This document shows, piece after piece, positions 17,009 to 27,877 of a stretch of DNA of 64,000 nt. A program made the position numbers and the translations under genes. Numbering within the stretch: the stretch's first letter is position 1; the number at the start of each line of letters is the position of its first letter. Below the pieces are notes generated by a model. The model was not told the origin of the DNA and ran no database searches. It saw only the letters and a program-made list of their open reading frames with translations. Location of the stretch: positions 1 through 64,000 of the forward strand of contig NZ_NPDS01000010.1 of the NCBI RefSeq assembly GCF_002811925.1, written 5' to 3'. Source of the DNA: Leptospira barantonii (GTDB lineage Bacteria > Spirochaetota > Leptospiria > Leptospirales > Leptospiraceae).

Positions 17009-19384
17009 TCATTCATTCCCCAAAGAGACTGCGAGTAGGGTGAGGTCGTCCGTAAGATCCTGCGATTGTCTGAATCGATAGAGGATTTGAAGATGAGAAT
17101 CCAATATCTCCTGAATCGGAGTATAAACGTTTTGCTGAAGATAAGAATGAAATCTTTCCTCTCCGTATAACTGCATTAGGCTTTTATCAAATACTTCGAA
17201 GGCCCCGTCCGAAAAAAGAAAAAGTCGGAACGGGTTTTCGAATCGAAATGATTTTGTCTGAAACTTCGCCGCGTTTTTTAAACCGAGAATCGGACCCGTT
17301 TTAGGTAACACGATCTTTTCCTTTTCCGAAAGAATCAACTGCTCCGGATGACCTCCCGAAGCGTATTGAACCTTCCCCGATTTCGGATCCCAATCCAAAA
17401 CGAAAGCCGTAAAAAGGGAGTTCAACGTTCGGAACATGGGAAGAATTTTTTCATTCAATTGTTCTAATATGTTTCCGGGTTCCTCGTCCGAGTCTTTCAG
17501 TGTATCGTAGTCCGCTTTGATCGCCATTGTCAAAAGCGCGGCTTGGGTTCCGTGTCCCGTCGCGTCGGCGATAAAAAATCTCCAGGAACCGTTTTTCGTT
17601 TTACGAATATCGTATATATCGCCGCCGATCGGGCCCATAGGAAGATAGGTAACGGACCAAAAAAACGGCCAGTCCTTGGATTGAGGATTCGGGAACATGG
17701 ACTTCTGTAATTTTTCGGCGGTATGAAGATCCGATTGAAGCACGTTCAAAGCGTTGTCCCTCTGAGATTCCAAATTTTTTCTTTGAGTGACGTCGCGAAT
17801 GATGATTCCTATGTAATGATCCTTTTCGATTTTCCAATCGGTAAGGGACAACTCCAAAGAGAATTCGGTGTCGTCTTTTTTCAATCCGATCATCTCGAAC
17901 GGTTTAGGAGTTCCTCGTTTGCGCTTCGAAGAAAAATAACGTTGTACACCATTGCGGTGTTTTTTTCTATTTCTTTCGGGAAGAATTCTTTCCAAGGGAG
18001 AATTTAGAATCTCTTCTCCTTCCCATCCGAAAATTTTTACTGCGCCTTCGTTCCAGAAGAGGATCTTTCCCGATATATCCGAAACCAAAATCGCTTCCTG
18101 AACCGAAGCCGAAATCGCGCGGAACTTGATCTGTAATTCCTGATTGAGAGTGTCCGTAAACTTTAAAAGACTTCTGTAACGGATCGAAATCAAAAGCGAT
18201 TGAAACGCGATGAACAATAAAAACGTATAAGGGACGATAAACGGAGTCGGAAGGATGCTAAGCCTGGATAACGTGTCGTTGAGCGCTCCGATCAGAAGAA
18301 GAAAACAAGACGCCAAAAAAACGAACGAACCCGTTCTTTTGTGGATCGTCGCAAGGACCATCACTACGAACACAACTCCGATCATTACGATCATATAAAG
18401 TAGATACGATTCCACGAGGGTTTCCAGAGGATCTCCTTGAAGGAACCAGAAGGCCGCAAAGAAGACGAGGTTCGGCGCGAGAAAAATCCGAAAAGGAATC
18501 GTTTTGAATTCGTTCGGAAACAAGGAACGGATATAACTCAAAAACACGGAAGCAAGTATAAAAAGACTGCCCACGTCGATCCTGAATTCCAAAACGGGAG
18601 GAAAACCCGGAAACATTTCAAAAATGTAATGTTCTTCGGTGAAAAGAATTCTCAGTGCAAGGATCGCACAAACCGAGGAGAGATAAAGCGAAGAGGATTC
18701 TTCCTTCGTAAGAAGATAAAATACGAAACTGGAAAATCCGAAAAAAAGAAGGGCTCCGAACGTCAAAAAATCGAAACTACGTCTGGTCTTATCGGCTCCG
18801 GCCATAAACGAGTCCGTTCCCAATTCGGGAGTTCTTCGTATGCCTCCGACTCCTTCAAACCAATTCGAAATTTCTAATACGATTTCGGTGTTCGGGTTTT
18901 TTTCGTCCACGGAAAAACGAACGATCGGCTTTCCGATTTTTCTCACTTCTTCTTTTGCGTCCGGAGAAGGGGTTCCGAATTGCAAACCGATTCTTCCGTT
19001 GACATACGCGCGATATGCGTTGTGAATCTCGTGAAACTTGATCGCGTATTCTCCGGGCGCGAGCCCGGTTATTTGCAGGCGATACGTCGCAAAGCCGAAT
19101 GCCTTTCCCTTATAGTTCGGGTATTCGCTATTTTCCCAAAAGCCCGGAACTTGGATTGGGCCGAGCGGTTTTGTTTTACCGAAACCTTCTTCGAATTTCC
19201 ATTCTCCCTCTAAGGGAAGAATATGACCTTGTTCTAATAGGTTGGCGGGAATCGAAATGATTCCGTTCTTCGCTTTTGGAAACGGTTCTACGGATCGTTT
19301 ACAAAAAAAGACGAAGCAGGAAAGCAATAAAATCGTAATACAGTTTCGAATCGTTCGTCTTGATAGGCGAATCATGAGGACCAT
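17009..19384 (-). CDS. 7TMR-DISM / PAS / SpoIIE-type phosphatase
   Basis: A 791-residue membrane signalling protein. After an N-terminal hydrophobic segment comes a jelly-roll extracellular domain (about 40-190, with GEWKF, GFATYRLQI and AYVNGRIG) of the DISM extracellular type 2 group. About seven membrane helices follow (200-405), then a PAS domain (about 425-530), a short coiled segment and a PP2C/SpoIIE phosphatase domain (about 555-790). Metal-binding motifs GGDIYD, ADATGHG, SDGAFEVF and DDLTLL are intact. It should dephosphorylate a Ser/Thr target, typically an anti-sigma-antagonist; none is encoded nearby. Confidence 0.9.
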   Translation of the reverse strand: MVLMIRLSRRTIRNCITILLLSCFVFFCKRSVEPFPKAKNGIISIPANLLEQGHILPLEGEWKFEEGFGKTKPLGPIQVPGFWENSEYPNYKGKAFGFATYRLQITGLAPGEYAIKFHEIHNAYRAYVNGRIGLQFGTPSPDAKEEVRKIGKPIVRFSVDEKNPNTEIVLEISNWFEGVGGIRRTPELGTDSFMAGADKTRRSFDFLTFGALLFFGFSSFVFYLLTKEESSSLYLSSVCAILALRILFTEEHYIFEMFPGFPPVLEFRIDVGSLFILASVFLSYIRSLFPNEFKTIPFRIFLAPNLVFFAAFWFLQGDPLETLVESYLLYMIVMIGVVFVVMVLATIHKRTGSFVFLASCFLLLIGALNDTLSRLSILPTPFIVPYTFLLFIAFQSLLISIRYRSLLKFTDTLNQELQIKFRAISASVQEAILVSDISGKILFWNEGAVKIFGWEGEEILNSPLERILPERNRKKHRNGVQRYFSSKRKRGTPKPFEMIGLKKDDTEFSLELSLTDWKIEKDHYIGIIIRDVTQRKNLESQRDNALNVLQSDLHTAEKLQKSMFPNPQSKDWPFFWSVTYLPMGPIGGDIYDIRKTKNGSWRFFIADATGHGTQAALLTMAIKADYDTLKDSDEEPGNILEQLNEKILPMFRTLNSLFTAFVLDWDPKSGKVQYASGGHPEQLILSEKEKIVLPKTGPILGLKNAAKFQTKSFRFENPFRLFLFSDGAFEVFDKSLMQLYGEERFHSYLQQNVYTPIQEILDSHLQILYRFRQSQDLTDDLTLLAVSLGNE

Positions 19385-19428
19385 TCATAAAACGTAAACC
19401 TTAGGACAGCAATCCTTTTCTATTCGTT

Positions 19429-21294
19429 TTAGATTTTAAAACCGGTATTTCTTTTTTGGGAATTTGCGATTCCGATTTCCCAAGTTTTCGGATTGCCCGC
19501 GAGGATCACTTGGTTTTTGGCTCTTGTGATTCCTGTGTAAAGAATCTGCCGATTGAGAAGTTTGTGCGATCGTTCGTCCTCTTTGGATTCGGGGTGATCG
19601 GGAACATAGATTAGAATTGTATCATATTCCGAACCTTGACTTTTGTGAATGCTCATCACAAACGCTGGTTCGTGTTCGGGAAGAGTGTCGAGCGCGAACG
19701 GAAATAATTTTCCTTCGATCGGAAACACGGCTCTGAGTTCTCCGGTCGATTCCATTCTCAATACGATTCCGATGTCGCCGTTGAATAGTTTTCTACTTTT
19801 GTCGTTTTGAAGAATCAGGATCGGAAGTCCGATAAAGTAAAGTCGTTTGGCAAGACGTTTCGGATGGAGGTTCACGAACGAATTCTGATTTCGTTTGCGA
19901 AACAAGTCCTGAACGGCGACGTTCATAATCCTTGTTTGAATCGCTTCTACGCCCCAGTAGCCGTTTCTAAAAACCGTAAGACAGCGGAATCGTTTGAGTT
20001 CGTTTTGGAAATTTTGAACGAACCCGGGTTCGTTTAGATCGGAAGAATTTTTTATCTTCCAAGTTCCGATTCTTGAAATCTGAGGAAAGAAAATTTCGTT
20101 CCAAAGTTTATCAACTACCTCGTCTCTCGAACTCAGATCCTTGTTTTTATTCGAAGGATTTTGCAACCATACGACTTCGCTTTCGTATTTCGAATCTTCT
20201 TGGATCGATGTCGTTTTAGCAAAATTGTCGTCGATCGCGGTTCCTAAGTTTAAGTTTTCGGGAGAATATCGGAGAATCTCCTCAGCAAGCGTTACGATTT
20301 TGGAAACGTTTCCTTTTGCGTTCGGTTTCTGACGGTTGCTTTCTTCGAGCTTGGAGATATAGTCCGTTTTATGAGATTCTAGAACGGAAAGGAAGTCGCT
20401 TAACACCGCGCCTTTGTCCACTGAGGGAAGTTGATGCGGATCTCCGATGAGAATAAACCGGAACGGAACGTCTTCGTCCTTCGGATTTTCGGGGATCGCG
20501 TTCCATAAGGAAAGCATTAAGTTTAAATCGACCATCGAAACCTCGTCCACGATGATCAGTCGATGCGGAAGATAACGTTGTTTGTTGTAATAAAAATCGC
20601 CTAACGACTGTTTGTAGGAAAGAAGTCCGTGGATGGTTTGCCCGCGTAGAAAGTGAGAATCCCGTATTTCGGAAATCTTTTTTAGATTTTCCTGAATCGC
20701 TTCGGTAAGTCTTTGAGCCGCCCTTCCGGTCGGTGCGACTAACGCGATTTCTTCCGGAGCCGGGAGTTGTCCGAGCCCGTTCAAAATTTCCAATAGAAAA
20801 GCCACAACCGTGGTTTTTCCCGTTCCGGGTCCGCCGCTTACGATTTGAAAAGAAGAGTTGAGACAGGAAAGAACCGCTTTCGTCTGCGCTTTTTTCAACG
20901 GGAAACTTTTTGCTTCTAAACTTTTTAAGATTTCTTCGGCGCGTTGTAAGTCGACCTTCGGTGAAACTTTATTTTCGATTCTTTTTTTAAGAAGTTGTTC
21001 CAATTCGATCTTGGATTGATGCGTTTTTTCGAAGTAAACCCATTCTTCGTTCGCGATTTTTTCGACGACCAAACCGGGTGGTTTTAATTTGAATACGTTC
21101 TTCCATTCTTTGGCGACCGGAACACAGAGGTTTCCTTCTTCGGTCGCGTCCCAAATCGAATTCAAAATTTCTAATAGAGTGTTCGAATCCTCTTCGGAAA
21201 AACTTTTCGTGCTCGGATTGGACAAGGTCGACTCGCGAAGATCCAGGATGTCCGCTTTCAGTTTTTCGATAAATTTTGGAAAGAATTCTTCCAT
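19429..21294 (-). CDS. recD: RecD, exodeoxyribonuclease V alpha subunit
   Basis: A 621-residue SF1B 5'-3' helicase of the RecBCD complex. It has Walker A GGPGTGKTT at 154-162, a DEVSMVD Walker B, GDPHQLPSVDKG, the MSIHKSQGSEYDTI motif and the LYTGITRAKNQV motif. The start codon overlaps the recB stop by one base (TGATG). RecBCD degrades and resects double-strand ends and loads RecA at Chi. It is the last gene of recC-recB-recD. Confidence 0.93.
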   Translation of the reverse strand: MEEFFPKFIEKLKADILDLRESTLSNPSTKSFSEEDSNTLLEILNSIWDATEEGNLCVPVAKEWKNVFKLKPPGLVVEKIANEEWVYFEKTHQSKIELEQLLKKRIENKVSPKVDLQRAEEILKSLEAKSFPLKKAQTKAVLSCLNSSFQIVSGGPGTGKTTVVAFLLEILNGLGQLPAPEEIALVAPTGRAAQRLTEAIQENLKKISEIRDSHFLRGQTIHGLLSYKQSLGDFYYNKQRYLPHRLIIVDEVSMVDLNLMLSLWNAIPENPKDEDVPFRFILIGDPHQLPSVDKGAVLSDFLSVLESHKTDYISKLEESNRQKPNAKGNVSKIVTLAEEILRYSPENLNLGTAIDDNFAKTTSIQEDSKYESEVVWLQNPSNKNKDLSSRDEVVDKLWNEIFFPQISRIGTWKIKNSSDLNEPGFVQNFQNELKRFRCLTVFRNGYWGVEAIQTRIMNVAVQDLFRKRNQNSFVNLHPKRLAKRLYFIGLPILILQNDKSRKLFNGDIGIVLRMESTGELRAVFPIEGKLFPFALDTLPEHEPAFVMSIHKSQGSEYDTILIYVPDHPESKEDERSHKLLNRQILYTGITRAKNQVILAGNPKTWEIGIANSQKRNTGFKI

Positions 21295-24200
21295 CAGAGT
21301 TCCTCTTCCCAGGAAAACGAGGTGAGTTCCCTTACGGTTCTACGGATTTTTTCCATTCTCTCCAAACTCCAATCGAAATCGGAATAAATTCCGGAGGTTT
21401 CTCCGCTTTTCATGCCCCTTAGAAAAAAGTAATATACTCCGCCTATCTTTGAGATCGCTTCGTCCGCGCCGAAAAGGTTCTTTAGATATTCGTAAAGTAT
21501 CATCGCGTAGATATCCCTTTGCAGATCGTATCTGCTTTCGGCGTTTTCCACGTTTCGTTTTAAGGAAGAAGGAGAATAGTCTTCGAGGAGGTTGGATTTA
21601 TAGTCTGCAAGATAGAATTTATCTTCGATCTGAACGACTAAGTCAATGGAACCTTTTAAGAAATTTCCGGGACCGATTTTTTCCGGATCCAGATCCAAAT
21701 GAAAATCCATTTCGGAGATTCTATTTTCCTTCGAAAGATTTACGAGTTGAAACGGTTTTCCGTTTTGTAAGGGAACATCCGCGTTGAGAGTGTTCCACAG
21801 TATTTCTGCGGATCTTCTTTGATAAATTTCTCTTTCGAAAAATGAAGTTCGTGTGGATGTTTTTGAAAGTTGAAAGTAATCCAGATGGAAGTCCATTCTC
21901 GAAAGAATTTTATCGTTCGTTAGGATCTCTTTCGGCGATTTCGTTTTAAAAATCGAAAAGTCGAATTCTTCCAAAAGCGCGTGTAAAAAAGAACCGGTCG
22001 AAGCCGAAGATGGAAGCGCGTCCTCGATCGCGGTTTCCAGATTCTCCGCGTCGTCGGATTTGAGCAGACCCGCTTCGTCCAAAACACTAAGAGCCACGTT
22101 ATCCGTAACATTGGCCTTGGTTCTCAAGGAAGAATAACTGTGCAGATAAATCGTTTTTTGTGTTCCCGATTCGTGATGAATCAGCGGTGTTAAACGGACA
22201 TCGGAATTTTGGATTCGATTTCGTTTGCTAACATCCGTCTGATCCAAAGGAACTGGAGTCCACGAAACGCTTTTAAACAGATTCGGATCGGGATCGTTTT
22301 CTAATATACTTTGAAGTCTCGGATAAAGAATTTTATAATATGCGGAATCCCTTGTTTTCTTATGATTTACGGGAGTGTAAAACGGAAGATAAAGCCGAAC
22401 CTTGGGACGCGTGATTCCCACATACAAAAGTCTTTTGTTTTCGTTTAGGGATTGATAAGAATATTCTTCTTTGCTAAATTCTTTTTCCTCGGGTTCGTCC
22501 CAGAAATTGATTTTCCAAAATCTTTGTCCGTCCTCTCCCATCGCAGGATAATCGTAAACGTCCGGAACAAAATTACCCGAAAGGTTGAATAAGAACACGA
22601 CCGGCCACTCCAATCCTTTGGACGCGTGTAAGGTAAGAATCTGGACCGCGTCCTTTTCGGTTTCTTTTTCGAAAAGCGGCAGTTCCTCCTCGTTTCTGGA
22701 GCTGGTCTGGAGTAGTTTCAATTCTTCTAATACTTCTTCGAGATCCGCTTGGTTCGTAATTTGAAATTGAAGTAGTTTTCGAAAGATCTGTCTGTAGTTC
22801 GTTCTTTTTCTTTCCCAGTCGATATCCGTTTCGTCTTCCGTTAAAAAGATTCTGCTGTCTTCCTCGATGGAACGGAAAAGTTCCGAAAACTTTCGATCCA
22901 TCGCAAGAGTTTTCCATCGATCGAGCGTTGTCTTTTCATAAGAATCGATGGAATGTTCGTCGAATGCCGGAAGGTGATTCGGATGAATCTGAAACAAGTC
23001 GCCCAATAAAAGTTTTCGATAAGAGGAAGGTTTGTTCGGATCTAAAAGACATTCGAATATATTGGAAATTTGATACGATTCCGGACTCTGGTAGATCCCT
23101 TCTTGTTTGTAAAACGAACAAGGAATTCCTCTGAGTTTTAAGGATTGTTCTACGAGTTTCCCTTCGGCCTTGCTCTTTACGAGAACCGCGATTTCACGGA
23201 AGTTCAATCGTTTCTCCGTTATGCGCTCTTGTTCGTTCGATTTTTCGCGGACTCTATACAAGAAAGGGTTTTCATCCTGTGCAAGCTTCAGGATTTCTTC
23301 CGCGATAAATTGTCCCCAAGCGTTTCTTGCGTCGTCCGTTTTCCAGAATTCCCTTCCGCCGAACTTCACGATGGTGATCGGACCGTCCTTGTGTTTGTCG
23401 CTTAACAAAATCTTGGCTTCCTGTTCGGGATAGGAAACCGGAACGTATTCGATCGGAGTAGATTCGAAACCTCGTTCCACGATCGGGAAAAAACTTTGTT
23501 CTCCTTTTTTTCCGCCGAAGATTTCGTTATAGGCTCGGATCAACTCGGGGACGGATCTGTAATTGACGTTCAAAGGAATTTCTTCGGCCTGTTTTTCCTT
23601 TAATTCTTTTTTGGCGCGCAGATAGGTTCCTATATCCGCTCCTCGAAAGCCGTAGATGGATTGTTTCGGATCGCCGATGAGATATAAGAATCTTTGCGAT
23701 TCTTCCTTGGATTCCATTTCTAAAAAGAGACGTGAAAAAATTTCGTACTGAGCGGAGTCCGTATCTTGAAATTCGTCCAAGATTCCGATTTTATATCTTT
23801 CCTGAAGAGCCTTTCGAAGATGAGGATTTTCGAGAGAGTCCCTCGTTTTTAAAATCATCCGATCGTAACTCATCCATTCTCCGGTTTTGAATTCCTCGGA
23901 CACCATTTCCACCGCGATCAATGCGGTCTTTTGGTTGAACGTTTCCGCGCTCATCGGAGTTGTTTCGTTCGAATACGGATATTTTTTTCCGCTAAGAAGT
24001 TTGGAGCCTACGGAAATAATATTCTCTTTTTGTGATATATAATCGGATTCGGAAAGAAAATTCTCCAGATGATCCGGTTCGACTTGTGTATTCCATTCTT
24101 CGTGTTGAAGACGATATAGGGCGGCGCTCAGTCTTTCTTTGGAATCGGTGAGAATCCAGTTCGGAGGAGTTTCGGTTTCCACGGGATATTCCTGCAGAAT

Positions 24201-24473
24201 CATATTACAAAAACCGTGTATAGTTGAAATCGTAACCTGGTCGAGTTCCCTCGCTTCCTTATCGAACCCGGATGCGATCAATTTTTTTCTAAGTCTTTCT
24301 TTCAGTTCCCCCGCGGCCTTTTCGGTGTAGGTAAGAATTAGAATTTGAGTCAACGGGATTTTATAAACGGAAATGAGATCTCCTACGATTTCCATGATCG
24401 TAAACGTTTTTCCGGTTCCGGCGGAAGCCTCTATAAAACTCGATTTTAATTGATAAGGACGGTTTCCGCTCAT
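21294..24473 (-). CDS. recB: RecB, exodeoxyribonuclease V beta subunit
   Basis: A 1059-residue UvrD-like 3'-5' helicase with a C-terminal nuclease. Walker A is ASAGTGKT (16-23), followed by DEFQDTDSAQYEIF, LIGDPKQSIYGFRGAD and LTLHASKGLEWPVVF. The last ~270 residues hold the nuclease: GSFLHALLEEF, GSIDLVVQ, LADYKSN and QRDIYAMI, so the site looks active. I choose the second Met (24473) because its ATG overlaps the recC stop (ATGA). Confidence 0.94.
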   Translation of the reverse strand: MSGNRPYQLKSSFIEASAGTGKTFTIMEIVGDLISVYKIPLTQILILTYTEKAAGELKERLRKKLIASGFDKEARELDQVTISTIHGFCNMILQEYPVETETPPNWILTDSKERLSAALYRLQHEEWNTQVEPDHLENFLSESDYISQKENIISVGSKLLSGKKYPYSNETTPMSAETFNQKTALIAVEMVSEEFKTGEWMSYDRMILKTRDSLENPHLRKALQERYKIGILDEFQDTDSAQYEIFSRLFLEMESKEESQRFLYLIGDPKQSIYGFRGADIGTYLRAKKELKEKQAEEIPLNVNYRSVPELIRAYNEIFGGKKGEQSFFPIVERGFESTPIEYVPVSYPEQEAKILLSDKHKDGPITIVKFGGREFWKTDDARNAWGQFIAEEILKLAQDENPFLYRVREKSNEQERITEKRLNFREIAVLVKSKAEGKLVEQSLKLRGIPCSFYKQEGIYQSPESYQISNIFECLLDPNKPSSYRKLLLGDLFQIHPNHLPAFDEHSIDSYEKTTLDRWKTLAMDRKFSELFRSIEEDSRIFLTEDETDIDWERKRTNYRQIFRKLLQFQITNQADLEEVLEELKLLQTSSRNEEELPLFEKETEKDAVQILTLHASKGLEWPVVFLFNLSGNFVPDVYDYPAMGEDGQRFWKINFWDEPEEKEFSKEEYSYQSLNENKRLLYVGITRPKVRLYLPFYTPVNHKKTRDSAYYKILYPRLQSILENDPDPNLFKSVSWTPVPLDQTDVSKRNRIQNSDVRLTPLIHHESGTQKTIYLHSYSSLRTKANVTDNVALSVLDEAGLLKSDDAENLETAIEDALPSSASTGSFLHALLEEFDFSIFKTKSPKEILTNDKILSRMDFHLDYFQLSKTSTRTSFFEREIYQRRSAEILWNTLNADVPLQNGKPFQLVNLSKENRISEMDFHLDLDPEKIGPGNFLKGSIDLVVQIEDKFYLADYKSNLLEDYSPSSLKRNVENAESRYDLQRDIYAMILYEYLKNLFGADEAISKIGGVYYFFLRGMKSGETSGIYSDFDWSLERMEKIRRTVRELTSFSWEEEL

Positions 24474-27400
24474 GAATCCTTTTTCCAATCGAGGAGTGGT
24501 TTGTAAAAATTTTTAGCCCATCGTATTTCGGATTTTAAGATCAAGTCCGGGGTTTTCGGATAAAGTTTTACGAGAGAAGACAATCCGTCTTTCACTCCGT
24601 TCAATTCTTCCTTGAGAAAGTTGAGCCAACCGGCTTCATCGTCAAACTTGCTCGAATCGTCCGGCGTTTTGTTTTTTCCGGTGTTTCCTTGGATATTTTT
24701 TACGTAATAGTTGAGAAAGGCTCTTCGTGGAAAAAACACCGGCTCTTCTTTTAGATAATCGGAGACGATTTTTGCGAGATATTCGGTTCCGATCGAGGAG
24801 GTTTCCACATTATATTCTATTTCTAGAATATTCTTCTTTTTTGATTCTTGAGAAGGGCGGGGTTTGAAGGAGTAGATTTTGAAGTTTTCGTTCGAGGATG
24901 CGAACGCGATTCCGGTTAAAAACGGAAAACTCATCACCTTCCAATAATCTTTATAACCGAAGTAATCGTCGCTCGGTTTGTCTTCGAGGCTTTTGGAGAA
25001 TAGCCAATAAAGATTTCCGTCCTTTTCGACTACGTGTTCCCATTCTCCACGGATGCGGAAGTCTCCGGATTCCAAAGGGACTTTGAGCGGAGGTAATTTT
25101 TTGCAGATCGCGTCCGGCAATCCGGTGTCGCCCAAACTCAAATACGGATAATATTTTCCGCCTTGAAACAACGGTTTCCATTCGGAAAGAAGTTCGCTTG
25201 TGGTAACTAAGTATTGAACGAGATCGGCTTCCTGAAGTTTTCCGAATACGGACTGAGGAAACTTCGCGGAAGATTTTTCCATTTCCAAGATAGGGGATAA
25301 CGCTTCCGAAATTTTTTCCCGATCCCAAGTCCAAGGTTTCTCCGAAACCAGATCGGGAATCATCAACGCATGCACTTTCTTTAATATAGAAGCTTCCGCG
25401 ATCGCGTCCAGATCGAACGGTTCTTTTTCGGTTTCGGAGGATTCTTCCTCTTCGAGATACATTCCGAGTTTTCGTTTGAGATATGTGTCCAAAGGATCGC
25501 TCAAAAATTGGGAAAGTTCCTTTACGTCGATTCCGGAAGCGACGGAGGTTGAATGAATTCGAGTGAGTTCGTTCGGATCTTGAAAACGATCGAGTATGTG
25601 CTGATCCTTTCGGATTCCGTTCACCCAGGTTCTCGCAAAGTCGTAACTTACGAGACCCTGTTTTAGTTGTTCGGGACTATGTTCGTATTTTATACTATAC
25701 GAATGCAATGGGAGTTGGAGCGCTTCCTTCGTTTGAAACGCCTCCATGATCTCGAAAAGATGGGAACAAGGTTCGAACGTCTTATCTTCTTGAAGATTTT
25801 TTCCCACGTAACTGAACGTTACGGACTCCGTTGCGGAATGAATGGTTTCCCACAAAAGCGATTCCTGAATTTCTCTTCGAGAAATATCCCATTCTTCCTG
25901 AAAGTCTTTTCTTAGATTGAGTTGAGAACGATCGTTAGAACCGGGGAATTTTCCTTCGCCGAGTCCTAATATATAAATGTGTTTGAAAGGAATCGGACGC
26001 ATCGGTTGTAAAAGTGAAACGGTAACGCCGCCGGTGAGATACGCGCCTTTTCGATAAGGAACCTGATCGAATATCTGTTCCGTGATGAATTTTAAAAGTG
26101 CGATTCCTTCTTCCTTGTTTTGAAGTCGAATTCCTTCCCATTCGAAAAAAGATTCGACCCAACCGTGAAAGAGTTTTCCTTCCTGTTCGTATTCTTCCGT
26201 GAACTCAAAAAGTTCTTCGAGAGAATACTTTACGTTTTTTAAATATTCGGAACTCCAGTGAATCGTTTCCTCTTTTGAAAACGAAAGAATTTTCGCTTTC
26301 GAACCGAGAACGGTTTCCCAGAACTCGGTCAGTTGGGAAGAATTTTCGTCCGTCTCCAGCGCGATTGGCGCGATCTTATATTTGTTCCAGGAAGTTTCCC
26401 GAGAAAGAATCGTAGAAAGACGGATCCTTTTGAATCCATTAGAGATTTGGAATGAATCCTTTTCTCTTCCCGTTTCCTCGTATCGAACTCCGGACGTTTC
26501 GATCGTATTTTCGAGATCGTTTAGGTTTTGAGAACGCAGACGAATTCTTTTTTGAAGAAGCGGGTTTCTTAAAAGTTTGAGTAATGCGTTTTTATCGACG
26601 GAGCTTCCGGAACAAATCTCCCAAAAACTCATCAGTCCTCGATAGAGCAGAGAAGCTTCGTTCGCCTTGATATCCGTCAAGGAATAGGGGATTTTTTTCC
26701 GGATCGGATTCGTATTCTCCGCGGTTTGTAAAAGAATTCCACCGTCTAACACCCATTCAACGGCGGGACGATAAGTCTGCATGTCCGTGACCAAAACCGC
26801 AAAGTCCAAATACGTCAGACTCAGATCGTTATTCATCCTATATAGAATATCGTTTGCGACGGATTCCGTTTCCCGATAGGCGGAAGGAGCGTTCCAAAAA
26901 CGAACGGAAGAATCTTCCGACAAAGACGACACGTTATGCGCTCTTTCTTTTCCGGCCAAAAGATTTCTAAGATTCTCCAGTTTTTTCGGATACGGACGTA
27001 AGTCCTGAAGATTCCGGATTTTTACGCCGGGAATTGCCGCGGTTCTCGATGCGATATGAATCTGCGGGTTGGCCCATCGTTCCGGTCCTTCGGATTCTAC
27101 GTTATGCGAATTTGAAATTTGGCCCGTATGAAATTGATAAAGATAAACGGGGAGTTTGTCCTTTTTGGAAAGAGATTCCAAAATTCCGAGATACGTATCC
27201 GCGAGATTGGAAAGGCAAAAAAGATGAAGGGACGGAAAATTGCGCGGAGAATGTATTCGATTCTTCTGCGTTTCCTTCAATAGAAACTGAACGAGAGTGT
27301 TCGGTTCTTTCGAATTCAAGAACACGTTTTGATATAATGCTTTTTGAAAGTGATAGTATTCGTCTTCCTTCGGAAACGGAGTTGGACGACGCGATATGGA

Positions 27401-27877
27401 GGGAATCTCGATTCCTTTTTCTTTGGCCCAAGTTTGAATCCAAGAAGATCGGTTTAATTCGTAATCTTTATAAAGCGAAGTGAGTTTTGCGCTTAAGGAG
27501 AAAGCCCTTGTCGAACTTTTCAAAAAAGAACGCAAAAACTTCGTTTCTTCCTCGTCCTTATTCTGAATTAGATAGGAGAGAATTTTTCTTTGAGTCGCTT
27601 CCTGACTGGGGAACGCGCGTTGAAACGGATCGTAGTCAAGTCCCGCTCTGAGATGATAATATTCTTCCAGAGCTTTTTCGAGATAAAGAAAACGAAGGTT
27701 CGCGGAAAGTCCGTCGATCCGAGAAAGATTCAGATTCAACCAGAGTTTCATGTTCGTGCTCGGAACCACGATCACGGGAGAATACAACGGGAATTTTTTT
27801 CTTTCCTCGAAAATATTTTTAGAAAGTTCGGACGCGATATCCTCGAGCGATAAACTTGTGATATGCGTGATGGACAA
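24470..27877 (-). CDS. recC: RecC, exodeoxyribonuclease V gamma subunit
   Basis: A 1135-residue protein of RecC type: a helicase-like fold without Walker motifs, which reads Chi and splits the DNA strands. VVPSTNMKLWLNLNLSR near residue 40 and YILGLGEGKFPG in the middle match the family. The start is a TTG at 27877 with GGGGA upstream; it aligns with the known N-terminus and no in-frame ATG comes before residue 43. First gene of the operon, divergent from recQ. Confidence 0.92.
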   Translation of the reverse strand: MSITHITSLSLEDIASELSKNIFEERKKFPLYSPVIVVPSTNMKLWLNLNLSRIDGLSANLRFLYLEKALEEYYHLRAGLDYDPFQRAFPSQEATQRKILSYLIQNKDEEETKFLRSFLKSSTRAFSLSAKLTSLYKDYELNRSSWIQTWAKEKGIEIPSISRRPTPFPKEDEYYHFQKALYQNVFLNSKEPNTLVQFLLKETQKNRIHSPRNFPSLHLFCLSNLADTYLGILESLSKKDKLPVYLYQFHTGQISNSHNVESEGPERWANPQIHIASRTAAIPGVKIRNLQDLRPYPKKLENLRNLLAGKERAHNVSSLSEDSSVRFWNAPSAYRETESVANDILYRMNNDLSLTYLDFAVLVTDMQTYRPAVEWVLDGGILLQTAENTNPIRKKIPYSLTDIKANEASLLYRGLMSFWEICSGSSVDKNALLKLLRNPLLQKRIRLRSQNLNDLENTIETSGVRYEETGREKDSFQISNGFKRIRLSTILSRETSWNKYKIAPIALETDENSSQLTEFWETVLGSKAKILSFSKEETIHWSSEYLKNVKYSLEELFEFTEEYEQEGKLFHGWVESFFEWEGIRLQNKEEGIALLKFITEQIFDQVPYRKGAYLTGGVTVSLLQPMRPIPFKHIYILGLGEGKFPGSNDRSQLNLRKDFQEEWDISRREIQESLLWETIHSATESVTFSYVGKNLQEDKTFEPCSHLFEIMEAFQTKEALQLPLHSYSIKYEHSPEQLKQGLVSYDFARTWVNGIRKDQHILDRFQDPNELTRIHSTSVASGIDVKELSQFLSDPLDTYLKRKLGMYLEEEESSETEKEPFDLDAIAEASILKKVHALMIPDLVSEKPWTWDREKISEALSPILEMEKSSAKFPQSVFGKLQEADLVQYLVTTSELLSEWKPLFQGGKYYPYLSLGDTGLPDAICKKLPPLKVPLESGDFRIRGEWEHVVEKDGNLYWLFSKSLEDKPSDDYFGYKDYWKVMSFPFLTGIAFASSNENFKIYSFKPRPSQESKKKNILEIEYNVETSSIGTEYLAKIVSDYLKEEPVFFPRRAFLNYYVKNIQGNTGKNKTPDDSSKFDDEAGWLNFLKEELNGVKDGLSSLVKLYPKTPDLILKSEIRWAKNFYKPLLDWKKDS

